Source: DATJLY01 sp035532935 (GTDB lineage Bacteria > Pseudomonadota > Alphaproteobacteria > ATCC43930 > CGMCC-115725). From it: 64,000 bases of DNA. The notes beneath the pieces are model-generated. The model ran no database searches and was not told the origin of the DNA. It saw only the letters and a list, made by a program, of their open reading frames with translations. The stretch lies in contig DATKQE010000026.1 of assembly GCA_035532935.1 (NCBI GenBank), positions 1 to 64,000 on the forward strand. Reading direction: 5' to 3'. Made by a program: the position numbers and the translations under genes. Each line of letters opens with the position of its first letter. Position 1 is the first letter of the stretch. Positions 42,290-51,066 of the stretch are shown here, piece by piece.

Positions 42290-44197
42290 ATGGCGTCGTG
42301 GGATCGTCGACAATCCGATGCGGGCGCCGTCGCGCACGCGGCGCCGCAGCGGCTCATCTGCGCCCGGCGGTCGCTGCTGCTGGCACTGCCGGCGTTCGCG
42401 GCCTTGGGGCGCAAGGGCTGGGCGGCGGCGGCGGACGGGACGCCGCTTCATGGGCTCTCGCTCTTCGGTGATCTGAAATACGGACCCGATTTCAAGCATT
42501 TCGATTACGTTGATCCGAACGCCCCCAAAGGCGGCACGGTCAAGCGCAGCGCGATCGGCACGTTCGATACGCTCAACCCCTTCACGCTGAAGGGCGTGCC
42601 AGCGGCCGGCATCGACGGACTCTTCGACACGCTGCTCGCGCCCGCCTATGACGAGCCGGACTCGGCCTACGGCCTCATTGCCGAGAGCGTCGCGGTCGCG
42701 CCCGACCGGACCTCGGCGATCTATACGCTGCGCCAGGAGGCGCGCTTCCACGACGGCAGCCCGATTGGCGTCGCCGACGTGATCTGGACCTTGGAGACGC
42801 TCAAGACCCAGGGCCACCCGCGGTATCGCCTCTATTACGCCGATGTCATCAAGGCCGAGCCCGCGGGCGAGCGCAGCGTGCGCTTCGTCTTCCGCAGCGG
42901 CGACAACCGCGAGCTGCCGCAGATCGTGGGCCAGCTCCCGGTGCTGTCCAAGGCCTATTGGTCGACGCGCGATTTCGCCAAGACCACGCTCGAGACGCCG
43001 CTCGGCAACGGCGTCTACACCGTCGCGAGCGTCGATGCCGGCCGCTCGATCGTCTATCGCCGGGTCGCCGACTATTGGGCGAAGGACCTGCCGGTCAATG
43101 TCGGGCGCAACAATTTCGGCGCGATCCGCTACGACTATTATCGCGACGCGTCGATCGCGCTCGAGGCGTTCAAGGCGGGGCAATACGACATCCGCATCGA
43201 GAACGTCGCCAAGAACTGGGCGATCGGCTATGCGAGCCCGGCGCTCAAGGCCGGGCTCATCAAGCAGCAGGACATCGCCAACAAGGTGCCGCAGGGCATG
43301 CAGGCCTTCGGCTACAACACGCGCAAGCCGCTCTTTCGCGACCCGCGCGTGCGTCGGGCGCTGAGCTATCTCTTCGATTTCGAATGGTCGAACAAGAACC
43401 TGTTCTACGGCGCCTATATCCGCACCAAGAGCTATTTCTCCAATTCCGATCTCGCCTCCGCGGGGCTGCCGCAGGGCGACGAGCTGGCGCTCCTGCAAAA
43501 GCTGAAGGGCGAGATTCCCGACACGGTCTTCACCGAGGTCTACGAGCCGCCCAAGACCGACGGCAGCGGCAATATCCGCCCCAACCTGCACCAGGCGCTC
43601 CGCCTGCTTTACGCCGCCGGATGGACGATCAAGAACGGGAAGCTCGTCGATGCCGAGGACCGGCCCTTCGTGTTCGAATTCCTGCTGGTGATGCCGGAGT
43701 TCGAGCGCGTCGTGCTGCCGTTCGGACAGAATCTCGCCCGGGCCGGGATCACCATGAACGTGCGCACCATCGATCCGGCGCAGTACGAGAACCGCATGCG
43801 CAATTTCGATTTCGACATGTCGGTCCTGGCGTGGGGCGAATCGCTCTCGCCCGGCAATGAGCAGCGCGATTACTGGGGATCGGCCGCGGCGGACGAGCCC
43901 GGCAGCTCGAATCTTCTCGGCATCAAGAGCAAGGCGGTCGATGCGCTGATCGACGGCGTGATCCACGCCCAGGACCGCCACGGCCTCGTCACCGCCACCC
44001 ACGCGCTCGACCGCGTGCTGCTCCACGGCTATTACGTCATCCCCAACTGGCACCTGAATTATTTCCGGGTCGCACGGTGGGACAAGTTCGGCGAGCCGCG
44101 GAACCCGCCGCCCTACGCGCTCGCGCTCGATACCTGGTGGATCGACAAGGCGCGCGACCGCGACGTCGAGACCAAGAAACAGCAGGTGCAGAAGTAA
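42290..44197 (+). CDS. yejA: YejA-like peptide ABC transporter binding protein
   Basis: About 635 residues from ATG at 42290 (GTG at 42281 is also in frame). The N terminus has RRSLLLALPAFAA, a twin-arginine-like signal peptide. The mature part has HGLSLFGDLKYGPDFKHFDYVDPNAPKGGTV, then FHDGSPIGVADVIWTLE and PLFRDPRVRRALSYLFDFEWSNKNLF, the SBP_bac_5 pattern typical of YejA. YejABEF imports oligopeptides and microcin C. It overlaps yejB by one base. Confidence 0.92.
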   Translation: MASWDRRQSDAGAVAHAAPQRLICARRSLLLALPAFAALGRKGWAAAADGTPLHGLSLFGDLKYGPDFKHFDYVDPNAPKGGTVKRSAIGTFDTLNPFTLKGVPAAGIDGLFDTLLAPAYDEPDSAYGLIAESVAVAPDRTSAIYTLRQEARFHDGSPIGVADVIWTLETLKTQGHPRYRLYYADVIKAEPAGERSVRFVFRSGDNRELPQIVGQLPVLSKAYWSTRDFAKTTLETPLGNGVYTVASVDAGRSIVYRRVADYWAKDLPVNVGRNNFGAIRYDYYRDASIALEAFKAGQYDIRIENVAKNWAIGYASPALKAGLIKQQDIANKVPQGMQAFGYNTRKPLFRDPRVRRALSYLFDFEWSNKNLFYGAYIRTKSYFSNSDLASAGLPQGDELALLQKLKGEIPDTVFTEVYEPPKTDGSGNIRPNLHQALRLLYAAGWTIKNGKLVDAEDRPFVFEFLLVMPEFERVVLPFGQNLARAGITMNVRTIDPAQYENRMRNFDFDMSVLAWGESLSPGNEQRDYWGSAAADEPGSSNLLGIKSKAVDALIDGVIHAQDRHGLVTATHALDRVLLHGYYVIPNWHLNYFRVARWDKFGEPRNPPPYALALDTWWIDKARDRDVETKKQQVQK

Positions 44198-45282
44198 TGC
44201 TCGCCTACGCCGCGCGCCGCGTGCTGCTGATGGTTCCGACGCTATTCTTCATCATCCTGGTCAATTTCGTCATCGTGCAGGCCGCGCCCGGCGGACCGGT
44301 CGATCAGCTCATTGCCGAATTGAAGGGCACCGCCGGCGGCACGCTCGCGCGTGTTTCGGGCAGCGGCGGCGAACTGACGAACGTTGCCACCTCCGCCGAC
44401 CGGACCCGCGGCGCGCGCGGTCTCGATCCCGAATTCATCAAGCAGATCCGAAAGCTCTATGGCTTCGACAAGCCGCCGGCCGAGCGCTTCCTCCTGATGC
44501 TCCGCAACTATCTCACCTTCCATTTCGGCACCAGCTTCTACAGCGACCAGCCGGTGATAAAGCTCATCGCCGAGAAGCTGCCGGTCTCGATCTCGCTGGG
44601 GCTGTGGACGACGCTCATCACCTATCTCGTCTCGATTCCCCTCGGCATCCGGAAGGCGGTGCACGACGGCAGCTCGTTCGACGTGTGGTCGAGCGGCGTC
44701 ATCATCGTCGGTTATGCGATTCCCGGATTCCTGTTCGCCGTGCTCCTGATCGTGATCTTCGCCGGCGGCAGCTATCTGTCGTGGTTTCCGCTGCGCGGCC
44801 TCGTCTCCGACAATTGGGCGAGCTTCGACTGGCCGCACCGCATCCTCGATTATTTCTGGCACGTCACGCTGCCGGTGCTGTCGCTGGTGATCGGCAGCTT
44901 CGCCGGGCTCACCATGCTCACCAAGAACTGCTTCCTCGAGGAAATCAACAAGCAGTACGTCATCACCGCGCGTGCCAAGGGCCTCACGGAGCGGCGCGTG
45001 CTCTATGGCCATGTCTTCCGCAATGCGATGCTGCTGGTGATCGCGGGATTTCCGAGCGCCTTCATGGCCATCCTGTTCACCGGCGCGCTTTTGGTCGAGG
45101 TCATCTTCTCGCTCGACGGCCTGGGCCTGCTCGGCTTCAACGCGGCGATCGGGCGCGATTATCCGGTCATGTTCGCGACGCTTTACATCTACACGCTGCT
45201 CGGCCTCGTGTTGAAGCTGGTAAGCGATCTGACCTACATGCTGGTCGATCCGCGCATCGATTTCGGAACCCGCGGCGCATGA
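44197..45282 (+). CDS. yejB: YejB-like ABC transporter permease
   Basis: A 361-residue permease from ATG overlapping the yejA stop. Six helices are visible; the first is MVPTLFFIILVNFVIVQAAPGGPVD, and the coupling EAA-type segment is ITARAKGLTERRVLYGHVFRNAMLLVI. A longer periplasmic loop around 40-120 is typical of YejB. It forms the channel with YejE. Confidence 0.94.
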   Translation: MLAYAARRVLLMVPTLFFIILVNFVIVQAAPGGPVDQLIAELKGTAGGTLARVSGSGGELTNVATSADRTRGARGLDPEFIKQIRKLYGFDKPPAERFLLMLRNYLTFHFGTSFYSDQPVIKLIAEKLPVSISLGLWTTLITYLVSIPLGIRKAVHDGSSFDVWSSGVIIVGYAIPGFLFAVLLIVIFAGGSYLSWFPLRGLVSDNWASFDWPHRILDYFWHVTLPVLSLVIGSFAGLTMLTKNCFLEEINKQYVITARAKGLTERRVLYGHVFRNAMLLVIAGFPSAFMAILFTGALLVEVIFSLDGLGLLGFNAAIGRDYPVMFATLYIYTLLGLVLKLVSDLTYMLVDPRIDFGTRGA

Positions 45283-46361
45283 GCACGGCCACGCTGCGCG
45301 ATGTCGTCCGCGCCAATTCACCGCGCGTGCTAGGCATCCGCGTCACGCCGCTGACGCGCCGCCGCTTCGCCAATTTCCGCGCCAACCGCCGCGGCTTCTG
45401 GTCGCTGTGGATATTCCTCGTGCTGTTCGGCGCGACCCTTTTCGCCGAGTTCATTGCCAACGACCGGCCGCTTCTCGTCGATTACGCCGGGCGGCTTTAT
45501 TTCCCCGTTTTCGTCGACTATCCCGAATCCACGTTCGGCGGCGATCTGCCGATCGCGGCCGACTACCGCGATCCGGTCATCCGCCGGCACATCGACGCCA
45601 AGGGCTGGATGGTGTGGCCGCTCATCCCGTTCTCCTACAACACCATCAATTATCATCTTCCCTCGCCCGCACCGTCGCCGCCGTCCGCGGTCAACTGGCT
45701 CGGCACGGACGATCAGGGGCGCGACGTGCTGGCGCGGCTCATCTACGGCTTCCGCATCTCGGTGCTGTTCGGGCTGTCGCTCACGGTCTCGAGTTCCGTG
45801 ATCGGCGTCGCCGCGGGCGCGGTTCAGGGCTTCTATGGCGGGCTCACCGACCTCATGTTTCAGCGCTTCATCGAGATCTGGTCGGGCCTGCCGGTGCTCT
45901 ATCTCCTCATCATCCTGTCGAGCGTCATCGCGCCCAATTTCTGGTGGCTGCTCATCATCATGCTGCTGTTCTCGTGGATGTCGCTGGTCGACCTGGTGCG
46001 GGCCGAGTTCCTGCGCGCGCGCAATTTCGATTACGTGCGCGCGGCGCGGGCGCTCGGCGTGTCGAACCCGGTCATCATCTGGCGCCACGTGCTGCCCAAT
46101 GCGATGGTGGCGACGCTCACCTTTCTGCCCTTCATCCTCAACGGCTCGATCACCACCCTCACCTCGCTCGATTTCCTGGGTTTCGGCCTGCCGCCGGGCT
46201 CGCCGTCGCTGGGTGAGCTGCTGGCCGAGGGCAAGGCCAATCTCCAGGCGCCGTGGCTCGGCCTCACCGCCTTCTTCGTGCTCGCCCTCATGCTGAGCCT
46301 TCTCATCTTCATCGGCGAGGCGGTGCGCGACGCCTTCGACCCGCGGAAGATTGGTGCATAA
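45279..46361 (+). CDS. yejE: YejE-like ABC transporter permease
   Basis: A 360-residue permease, start overlapping the yejB stop by four bases. It begins with a cytoplasmic stretch RRFANFRANRRGFWSLWIFLVLFGATLF, has a large first periplasmic loop with NWLGTDDQGRDVLARLIYGFR, and the coupling loop RAARALGVSNPVIIWRHVLPNAMVA. This is the OppC/YejE type with an N-terminal extracytoplasmic region. Confidence 0.94.
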   Translation: MSTATLRDVVRANSPRVLGIRVTPLTRRRFANFRANRRGFWSLWIFLVLFGATLFAEFIANDRPLLVDYAGRLYFPVFVDYPESTFGGDLPIAADYRDPVIRRHIDAKGWMVWPLIPFSYNTINYHLPSPAPSPPSAVNWLGTDDQGRDVLARLIYGFRISVLFGLSLTVSSSVIGVAAGAVQGFYGGLTDLMFQRFIEIWSGLPVLYLLIILSSVIAPNFWWLLIIMLLFSWMSLVDLVRAEFLRARNFDYVRAARALGVSNPVIIWRHVLPNAMVATLTFLPFILNGSITTLTSLDFLGFGLPPGSPSLGELLAEGKANLQAPWLGLTAFFVLALMLSLLIFIGEAVRDAFDPRKIGA

Positions 46362-46385
46362 TCCGGCGTCACCCATCGGGAACCC

Positions 46386-47999
46386 ATGCCGCTCCTTTCC
46401 GTCCGCAATCTTTCCGTGAGCTTCGACACGCCGGGCAAGCCGGTGACGGCGGTGCGGGGCGTGTCGTTCGACCTCGACAAGGGCGAGACGCTGGCGCTCG
46501 TGGGCGAGTCGGGATCGGGGAAATCGGTCACGGCGCTGTCCATCCTTCAGCTTCTGCCCTATCCGGTGGCGCGCCACGGCGCCGGCAGCAGCATCGCGTT
46601 CGACGGCGAGGAGCTGGTCGGCACGCCGGATGCGCTGATGCGGCGCATCCGCGGCAACCGCATCGCCATGGTGTTCCAGGAGCCGATGACCTCGCTCAAT
46701 CCGCTTCACACCGTGGTCAAGCAGATCACCGAGACGCTCTACCTGCACAAGCACATGGCCGCGCGCGCGGCGCGCGCACGCGCGATCGACCTGTTGCACC
46801 TGGTCGGGCTCGCCGACGCCGAAAACCGGCTCGACGCCTATCCGCATCAGCTCTCCGGCGGCCAGCGCCAGCGCGTGATGATCGCCATGGCGCTCGCCAA
46901 CGAGCCCGACATGCTCATCGCCGACGAGCCCACCACCGCGCTCGACGTGACGATCCAGGCGCAGATTCTGGCGCTTCTCGACGACCTCAAGAGGCGGTTC
47001 GGGATGGCGCTCCTGCTGATCACGCACGACCTCACGATCGTGCGCAAGATGGCCGATCATGTCTGCGTCATGACCCAGGGCGAGATCGTCGAGGCCGGGC
47101 CCGCTGCCGAGATTTTCCGCGCGCCGCGCCATCCCTACACGCAGCATCTCATCGCCGCCGAGCCCAAGGGCGAGCCGGTGGCGAACACGCCGCGCCCGCC
47201 GGTGCTGCTCGCGGTCGAAGGGCTCAAGGTCTGGTTTCCGATCAAGACCGGCCTGTTCCGCCGCACGACCGGCCACATCAAGGCGGTCGACGGCATCGAC
47301 TGCACGGTGCGCGCCGGCGAGACGCTCGGCGTCGTCGGTGAAAGCGGCTCGGGCAAGACCACGCTGGGCCTGGCGCTGCTGCGGCTCATCGCCAGCACAG
47401 GATCGATCCGCTTCGACGGCACGGCGCTCGAGCGGCTTTCGAACGCCGGCATGCGGCCGCTGCGGCGCGAGTTGCAGATCGTGTTCCAGGATCCCTATGC
47501 GAGCCTGTCGCCGCGGCTCTCGATCGGGCAGATCGTCGAGGAGGGGCTCAAGGTCCACGGTGTCGGCGGCGGGGCCGGCGAGCGGCGGCAGCTGATCGAA
47601 GCGGCGCTCGCGGAAGTCGGCATCCCGCCGGATTCCGTGGACCGCTATCCGCACGAGTTCTCGGGCGGGCAGCGGCAGCGGATCGCCATCGCCCGCGCCA
47701 TGGTGCTGAAGCCGCGCTTCGTCGTCCTCGACGAGCCCACCTCCGCGCTCGATATGTCGGTCCAGGCGCAGATCGTCGATCTGTTGCGCGACTTGCAGGC
47801 GCGCCATCGCCTGGCCTATCTCTTCATCAGCCACGATCTGCGCGTGGTGCGCGCGCTCGCCCATGAACTGATGGTGATCAAGGACGGCAAAGTGGTCGAG
47901 GCGGGGCCCGCGCACGCCGTCTTCACCGCGCCGCAACATCCCTATACCCGCGCTCTCATGGCCGCCGCCTTCGCGCTCGAGGCGGTCGGGGCCGCCTGA
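46386..47999 (+). CDS. yejF: YejF-like tandem ABC transporter ATPase
   Basis: A 537-residue protein with two nucleotide-binding domains. Walker A sites are GESGSGKSVTAL and GESGSGKTTLGL, signatures are LSGGQRQRVMIAMAL and FSGGQRQRIAIARAM, and Walker B regions are LIADEPTTALDV and VVLDEPTSALDM. The tandem arrangement is that of YejF, energising YejABE. It follows yejE by 24 bases. Confidence 0.95.
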   Translation: MPLLSVRNLSVSFDTPGKPVTAVRGVSFDLDKGETLALVGESGSGKSVTALSILQLLPYPVARHGAGSSIAFDGEELVGTPDALMRRIRGNRIAMVFQEPMTSLNPLHTVVKQITETLYLHKHMAARAARARAIDLLHLVGLADAENRLDAYPHQLSGGQRQRVMIAMALANEPDMLIADEPTTALDVTIQAQILALLDDLKRRFGMALLLITHDLTIVRKMADHVCVMTQGEIVEAGPAAEIFRAPRHPYTQHLIAAEPKGEPVANTPRPPVLLAVEGLKVWFPIKTGLFRRTTGHIKAVDGIDCTVRAGETLGVVGESGSGKTTLGLALLRLIASTGSIRFDGTALERLSNAGMRPLRRELQIVFQDPYASLSPRLSIGQIVEEGLKVHGVGGGAGERRQLIEAALAEVGIPPDSVDRYPHEFSGGQRQRIAIARAMVLKPRFVVLDEPTSALDMSVQAQIVDLLRDLQARHRLAYLFISHDLRVVRALAHELMVIKDGKVVEAGPAHAVFTAPQHPYTRALMAAAFALEAVGAA

Positions 48000-48001
48000 G
48001 C

Positions 48002-48931
48002 ATGCGGGCGGCGTTCCTCTCCACCGATCTTCCCTTCGCCCCCTGGGCAGCGGCGCTGAAGCGCCATTTCCCCGAGCTCGATCTCCGCTGTTGGCCCGAT
48101 GTGGGCGATCGCGCCGCGGTCGAGGCCGCGCTGGTGTGGGCGCCGCCGCCCGGCGCGCTCGCCGCGCTGCCAGGTCTGCGCCTCATTCATGTGCTCGGCG
48201 CGGGTGTCGATCACGTTCTCGCCGACCCCGACCGCCCCGCCGGCGTGCCGTTGGTGCGCCTCGTCGATCCCGCCATGACCGCGGCAATGGGCGAATACGT
48301 CCAGTTCCAAGCGCTCCGCCTGCATCTTCAGGATCTGACCTATCGCGAGCAGCAGGGCGCGCGCGCGTGGCGGGCGCAGCCGCAGGTGATTGCGCGCCAG
48401 CGCCGCATCGGCATTCTGGGGCTCGGTGTGCTCGGCAGCGAGGCGGCGCTGCGGCTCGAGGTGCTGGGCTTCGACGTCGCCGGCTGGAGCCGCCGCGGCC
48501 GGCGGGTCCGGGGCATTTCCTGCCATCACGGGGCGGACGGGCTTGCCGCGATCGCCGCGCGCAGCGAGATTCTGGTCTGCCTCCTGCCGCTCACGCCCGA
48601 GACCGAGAACATTCTCGACGCCGCACTCTTCGCCGCGATGCCCCGCGGCGCGGCGATCGTCAATTGCGGGCGCGGCGCGCATCTGGCCGAGGCCGATCTC
48701 CTCGCCGCGCTCGACAGCGGACAGCTCTCGGCCGCGGTGCTCGATGTCTTCCGCGACGAGCCGCTGCCGCCGGCGCATCCCTTCTGGCGCCATCCGCGCG
48801 TCGTGGTGACGCCGCACGTCGCCGCCGCCACCAATCCCGACACCGCCGCGCCGATCGTCGCCGCGGCGCTGCGGCGCTTCGCCGAGGGCAAGCGCGTCGC
48901 CAACCTGGTCGTGCCGGCACGTGGTTACTGA
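48002..48931 (+). CDS. ghrA: Glyoxylate/hydroxypyruvate reductase A-like D-2-hydroxyacid dehydrogenase
   Basis: A 309-residue dehydrogenase. The NAD(P) motif is GILGLGVLGSEAALRL and the catalytic trio is present: Arg in NCGRGAHLAEADLL, Glu in FRDEPLPPAHPFW, and His in TPHVAAATNPDT. This matches GhrA, which reduces glyoxylate and hydroxypyruvate. It starts three bases after yejF, and is probably the last gene of that transcript. Confidence 0.88.
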   Translation: MRAAFLSTDLPFAPWAAALKRHFPELDLRCWPDVGDRAAVEAALVWAPPPGALAALPGLRLIHVLGAGVDHVLADPDRPAGVPLVRLVDPAMTAAMGEYVQFQALRLHLQDLTYREQQGARAWRAQPQVIARQRRIGILGLGVLGSEAALRLEVLGFDVAGWSRRGRRVRGISCHHGADGLAAIAARSEILVCLLPLTPETENILDAALFAAMPRGAAIVNCGRGAHLAEADLLAALDSGQLSAAVLDVFRDEPLPPAHPFWRHPRVVVTPHVAAATNPDTAAPIVAAALRRFAEGKRVANLVVPARGY

Positions 48932-49010
48932 GAATCCTGACGCTGAGCGAGTGGTCGAATAAAGAGTCCTTCGCCGTGAAACTGACGGCACAGCGTTCCT
49001 TACAAGACCG

Positions 49011-49587
49011 CTATTCAGAACCGGGCGACAACACTGGTCGCCCGTTTCTCAGCACGATTCCTGGAAGGACATAGGCTGCGGCGTCACGCAATTTGGTCGC
49101 AGGAACCTTGACGCCAAATGTATGAGTGCGACCGCCTCCGCTTTCCCCCGCCCCACTCTTCTCGTATTTCCAATCTTCCTTGCTTGGGAACACTACATCG
49201 ACACGCCAAATCACCCCCGGCTTGACGCTTCGAATCGTCATGGTCGAGTCGACGACGTAGCGCCAAACGACATACCATCCCGGGTGGTCATAATGCGATA
49301 GGATTGCCCTCGCCCGCGTGTGCCCTTTGATTCGAGCGCGAGTCCCGATGGCGGGTTTAGCCGACCGCCGGGCGAAAGGTCTGGAAACCGTTGCTGCGCA
49401 ATATCGGGGGCGTGTGCTTCTTGTACGGGCTCACCGCATCAAGAGCTTTCACGCCCATGATACCAACAATCGCACTAAAGATGTTTGCCTGCTCAAAGTA
49501 ATGTTCTACGAGATCGCCGGCTTGCTTCTCGACGCAATCGACTGCCCGTTGAATGTGAATTGGGTAGAGGTCTCTTGGTAGCGCCAC
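49011..49587 (-). pseudogene. Probable restriction endonuclease, broken by two one-base frameshifts
   Basis: Three frames join into one plausible 192-residue protein: GTG at 49585-49587 opens LPRDLYPIHIQRAVDCVEKQ and EQANIFSAIVGIMGVKALDA; a missing C at the run 49406-49410 shifts to IAQQRFPDLSPGG and LALESKGTRGR; a missing base near 49307-49315 shifts to SHYDHPGWYVVWRYVVD, VIWRVDVVFPSKEDWKYE and GGGRTHTFGVK. The total length is exactly two bases short of a multiple of three. ESK may be a PD-(D/E)XK catalytic pair. It lies 3' of the methyltransferase gene. Family identity is from pattern memory; specificity is unknown. Confidence 0.65.
49022..49050 (+). terminator. Possible terminator hairpin
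   Basis: CGGGCGAC (49022-49029) pairs with GTCGCCCG (49037-49044) around a seven-base loop and is followed by TTTCTC. It lies 90 bases beyond ghrA. It is also inside the 3' end of the degraded endonuclease reading frame on the other strand, so its role is uncertain. Confidence 0.4.
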
Positions 49588-50521
49588 CGTTTCCCCCGGT
49601 CGAACTCAGTTGAGACGACGCCGCATTCGAGGCCAATCCGGCAAGAATGGGTATGGCTCGCCGAGCGACCTTGAAATAGATCGGATCGTGCTCGATGCCG
49701 ATACTGGCATAGTCGATCGACGCGGCCGCCGCGATGGTCGAACCGGCGCCCATAAACGGGTCGAGGACAATGCCTATGCCAAGAGGCAGGGAGGCGCGAA
49801 CGACTTGCCGCATAAATGATTGCGGCTTGAGCGCCGGGTGAGGTGCGATGGCTCGCTCGGCCGAACGCGTCGGTGCCGAACGAATCACATCGACAAAAGG
49901 CTCTCGGTCCGAAACACGACGCAAGCCGCCGGTCCACCATTTCCGGAGATTGTCCTGGACGCGCCCTTCGCAAGGCTTCCGAAACAGCCCCCACGGCTCC
50001 CACCCCGATCGCGGCATTACGGTCACATCGCTGAATTCGTCATGCGCGTTCTTTGGGCGATCGCCCCCACGCAATGTCCGAACGAGGCGGATAATTTCTC
50101 CACGCTTTTCGAACCCGGCTTCAATAAGCGATCCGTAAACGACGTGAGACAGGAGCGGATTCGTTGCCATTATGACATGCCCACCGGGAACGAGCACGCG
50201 CATTGCATGATGGGCAAAGGCCGAAAAGAACGACCGAAGCGCCGCAAGATCGGCACTATCGAGCACAGTGAACCGCGGTAATGGTCCGCGCTTGCAGCCG
50301 TCAAACGAGGGAGGAATGCGCCAGACGCCGCCTCGGCCCCTGCGGAGTTTCGACTTTTCAACTTCGCTGAACTCTTTGAGGCCATAAGGCGGGTCAGTTA
50401 CGATGGCATGAATGGAATTTGGCGCTCGCGAAGCGAGCCATTCGAATGCGTCCGCAGCGTGAATTTCGTAATTCCCGAAATCCGCCCGGGGCATGAATGC
50501 AATCGCTGATGCATCGGCCAT
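49493..50521 (-). CDS. DNA methyltransferase of a restriction-modification system
   Basis: A 342-residue protein from ATG at 50519-50521, preceded by GGGGGAG, an excellent ribosome-binding site; the longer frame to 50614 is not needed. Motif IV is IVTDPPYGL (about residues 40-48) and motif I is VLDPFMGAGSTIAAA near residue 265, the beta-class order (IV before I) of N6-adenine or N4-cytosine enzymes. The last 30 or so residues overlap the endonuclease start and are odd in composition, so the true C terminus may be nearer 49606, where a stop lies in the endonuclease frame. GC content is lower than flanks. Confidence 0.88.
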   Translation of the reverse strand: MADASAIAFMPRADFGNYEIHAADAFEWLASRAPNSIHAIVTDPPYGLKEFSEVEKSKLRRGRGGVWRIPPSFDGCKRGPLPRFTVLDSADLAALRSFFSAFAHHAMRVLVPGGHVIMATNPLLSHVVYGSLIEAGFEKRGEIIRLVRTLRGGDRPKNAHDEFSDVTVMPRSGWEPWGLFRKPCEGRVQDNLRKWWTGGLRRVSDREPFVDVIRSAPTRSAERAIAPHPALKPQSFMRQVVRASLPLGIGIVLDPFMGAGSTIAAAASIDYASIGIEHDPIYFKVARRAIPILAGLASNAASSQLSSTGGNGGATKRPLPNSHSTGSRLRREASRRSRRTLL

Positions 50522-50622
50522 CGACTCCCCCAACTCAACTCGCAATCGGCCCTGAACATAACGGGAGCGAACGGCCTCGGCAGTGCTGCGCGAGGGCATT
50601 TTGCAGCGATCCATTCACGATC

Positions 50623-51066
50623 TCATTCCGCCTCGATCCGCCAGGACCGGAGCGCGCGCTTCACGCCGGCATCGCGCGCATTGTCGGCAACCCAGCCGCG
50701 GGCGCGGCAGGCGCGTGCGGTGACGGCGTTGCCGTTGACGCCGAGCCAGCATTGCAGGCCGAGGAAAGCGGCGAAGAGCGCGAACTGGCCCGGCCCGAAC
50801 AGCGCGCCGGGACCGACCCAGCCGAGGAACAGATCGGCGATCCACAGCGCCAGAACGGCCGCGCCCCAACCGGGCAGCCCGCGCAGGAACAGCGGGATGC
50901 CGAACAGCCCCGCGAACAGGAACAGATCCCAGGCAAAGCCCGGCTTGACACGCTTCGTGCGCTGCCCCGAGGGATGCTTGAACAGGACGCTCGCCGCCGC
51001 CGGTGGCGGCGTCTCCTCGCGTTGGCGTGGCCGGCGCAGGGGCGTGCGCTCGACGGCGGCCGGCAT
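50623..51066 (-). CDS. DUF2628-like small membrane protein
   Basis: A 147-residue protein from MPAAVERTPLRRPRQRE. After a charged N terminus it has VLFKHPSGQRTKRVKPGFAWDLFLFAGLFGIPLFLRG, the DUF2628-style motif, then further hydrophobic segments around 68-88 and 90-110 and a cytoplasmic C-terminal tail. Function unknown. It shares one base with the aminopeptidase stop/start junction and is in the same transcript. Confidence 0.7.
   Translation of the reverse strand: MPAAVERTPLRRPRQREETPPPAAASVLFKHPSGQRTKRVKPGFAWDLFLFAGLFGIPLFLRGLPGWGAAVLALWIADLFLGWVGPGALFGPGQFALFAAFLGLQCWLGVNGNAVTARACRARGWVADNARDAGVKRALRSWRIEAE

Noticed and set aside
45330..47939. 869-codon minus-strand frame
   Set aside because: Shadow of yejE and yejF, whose motifs are complete on the other strand.
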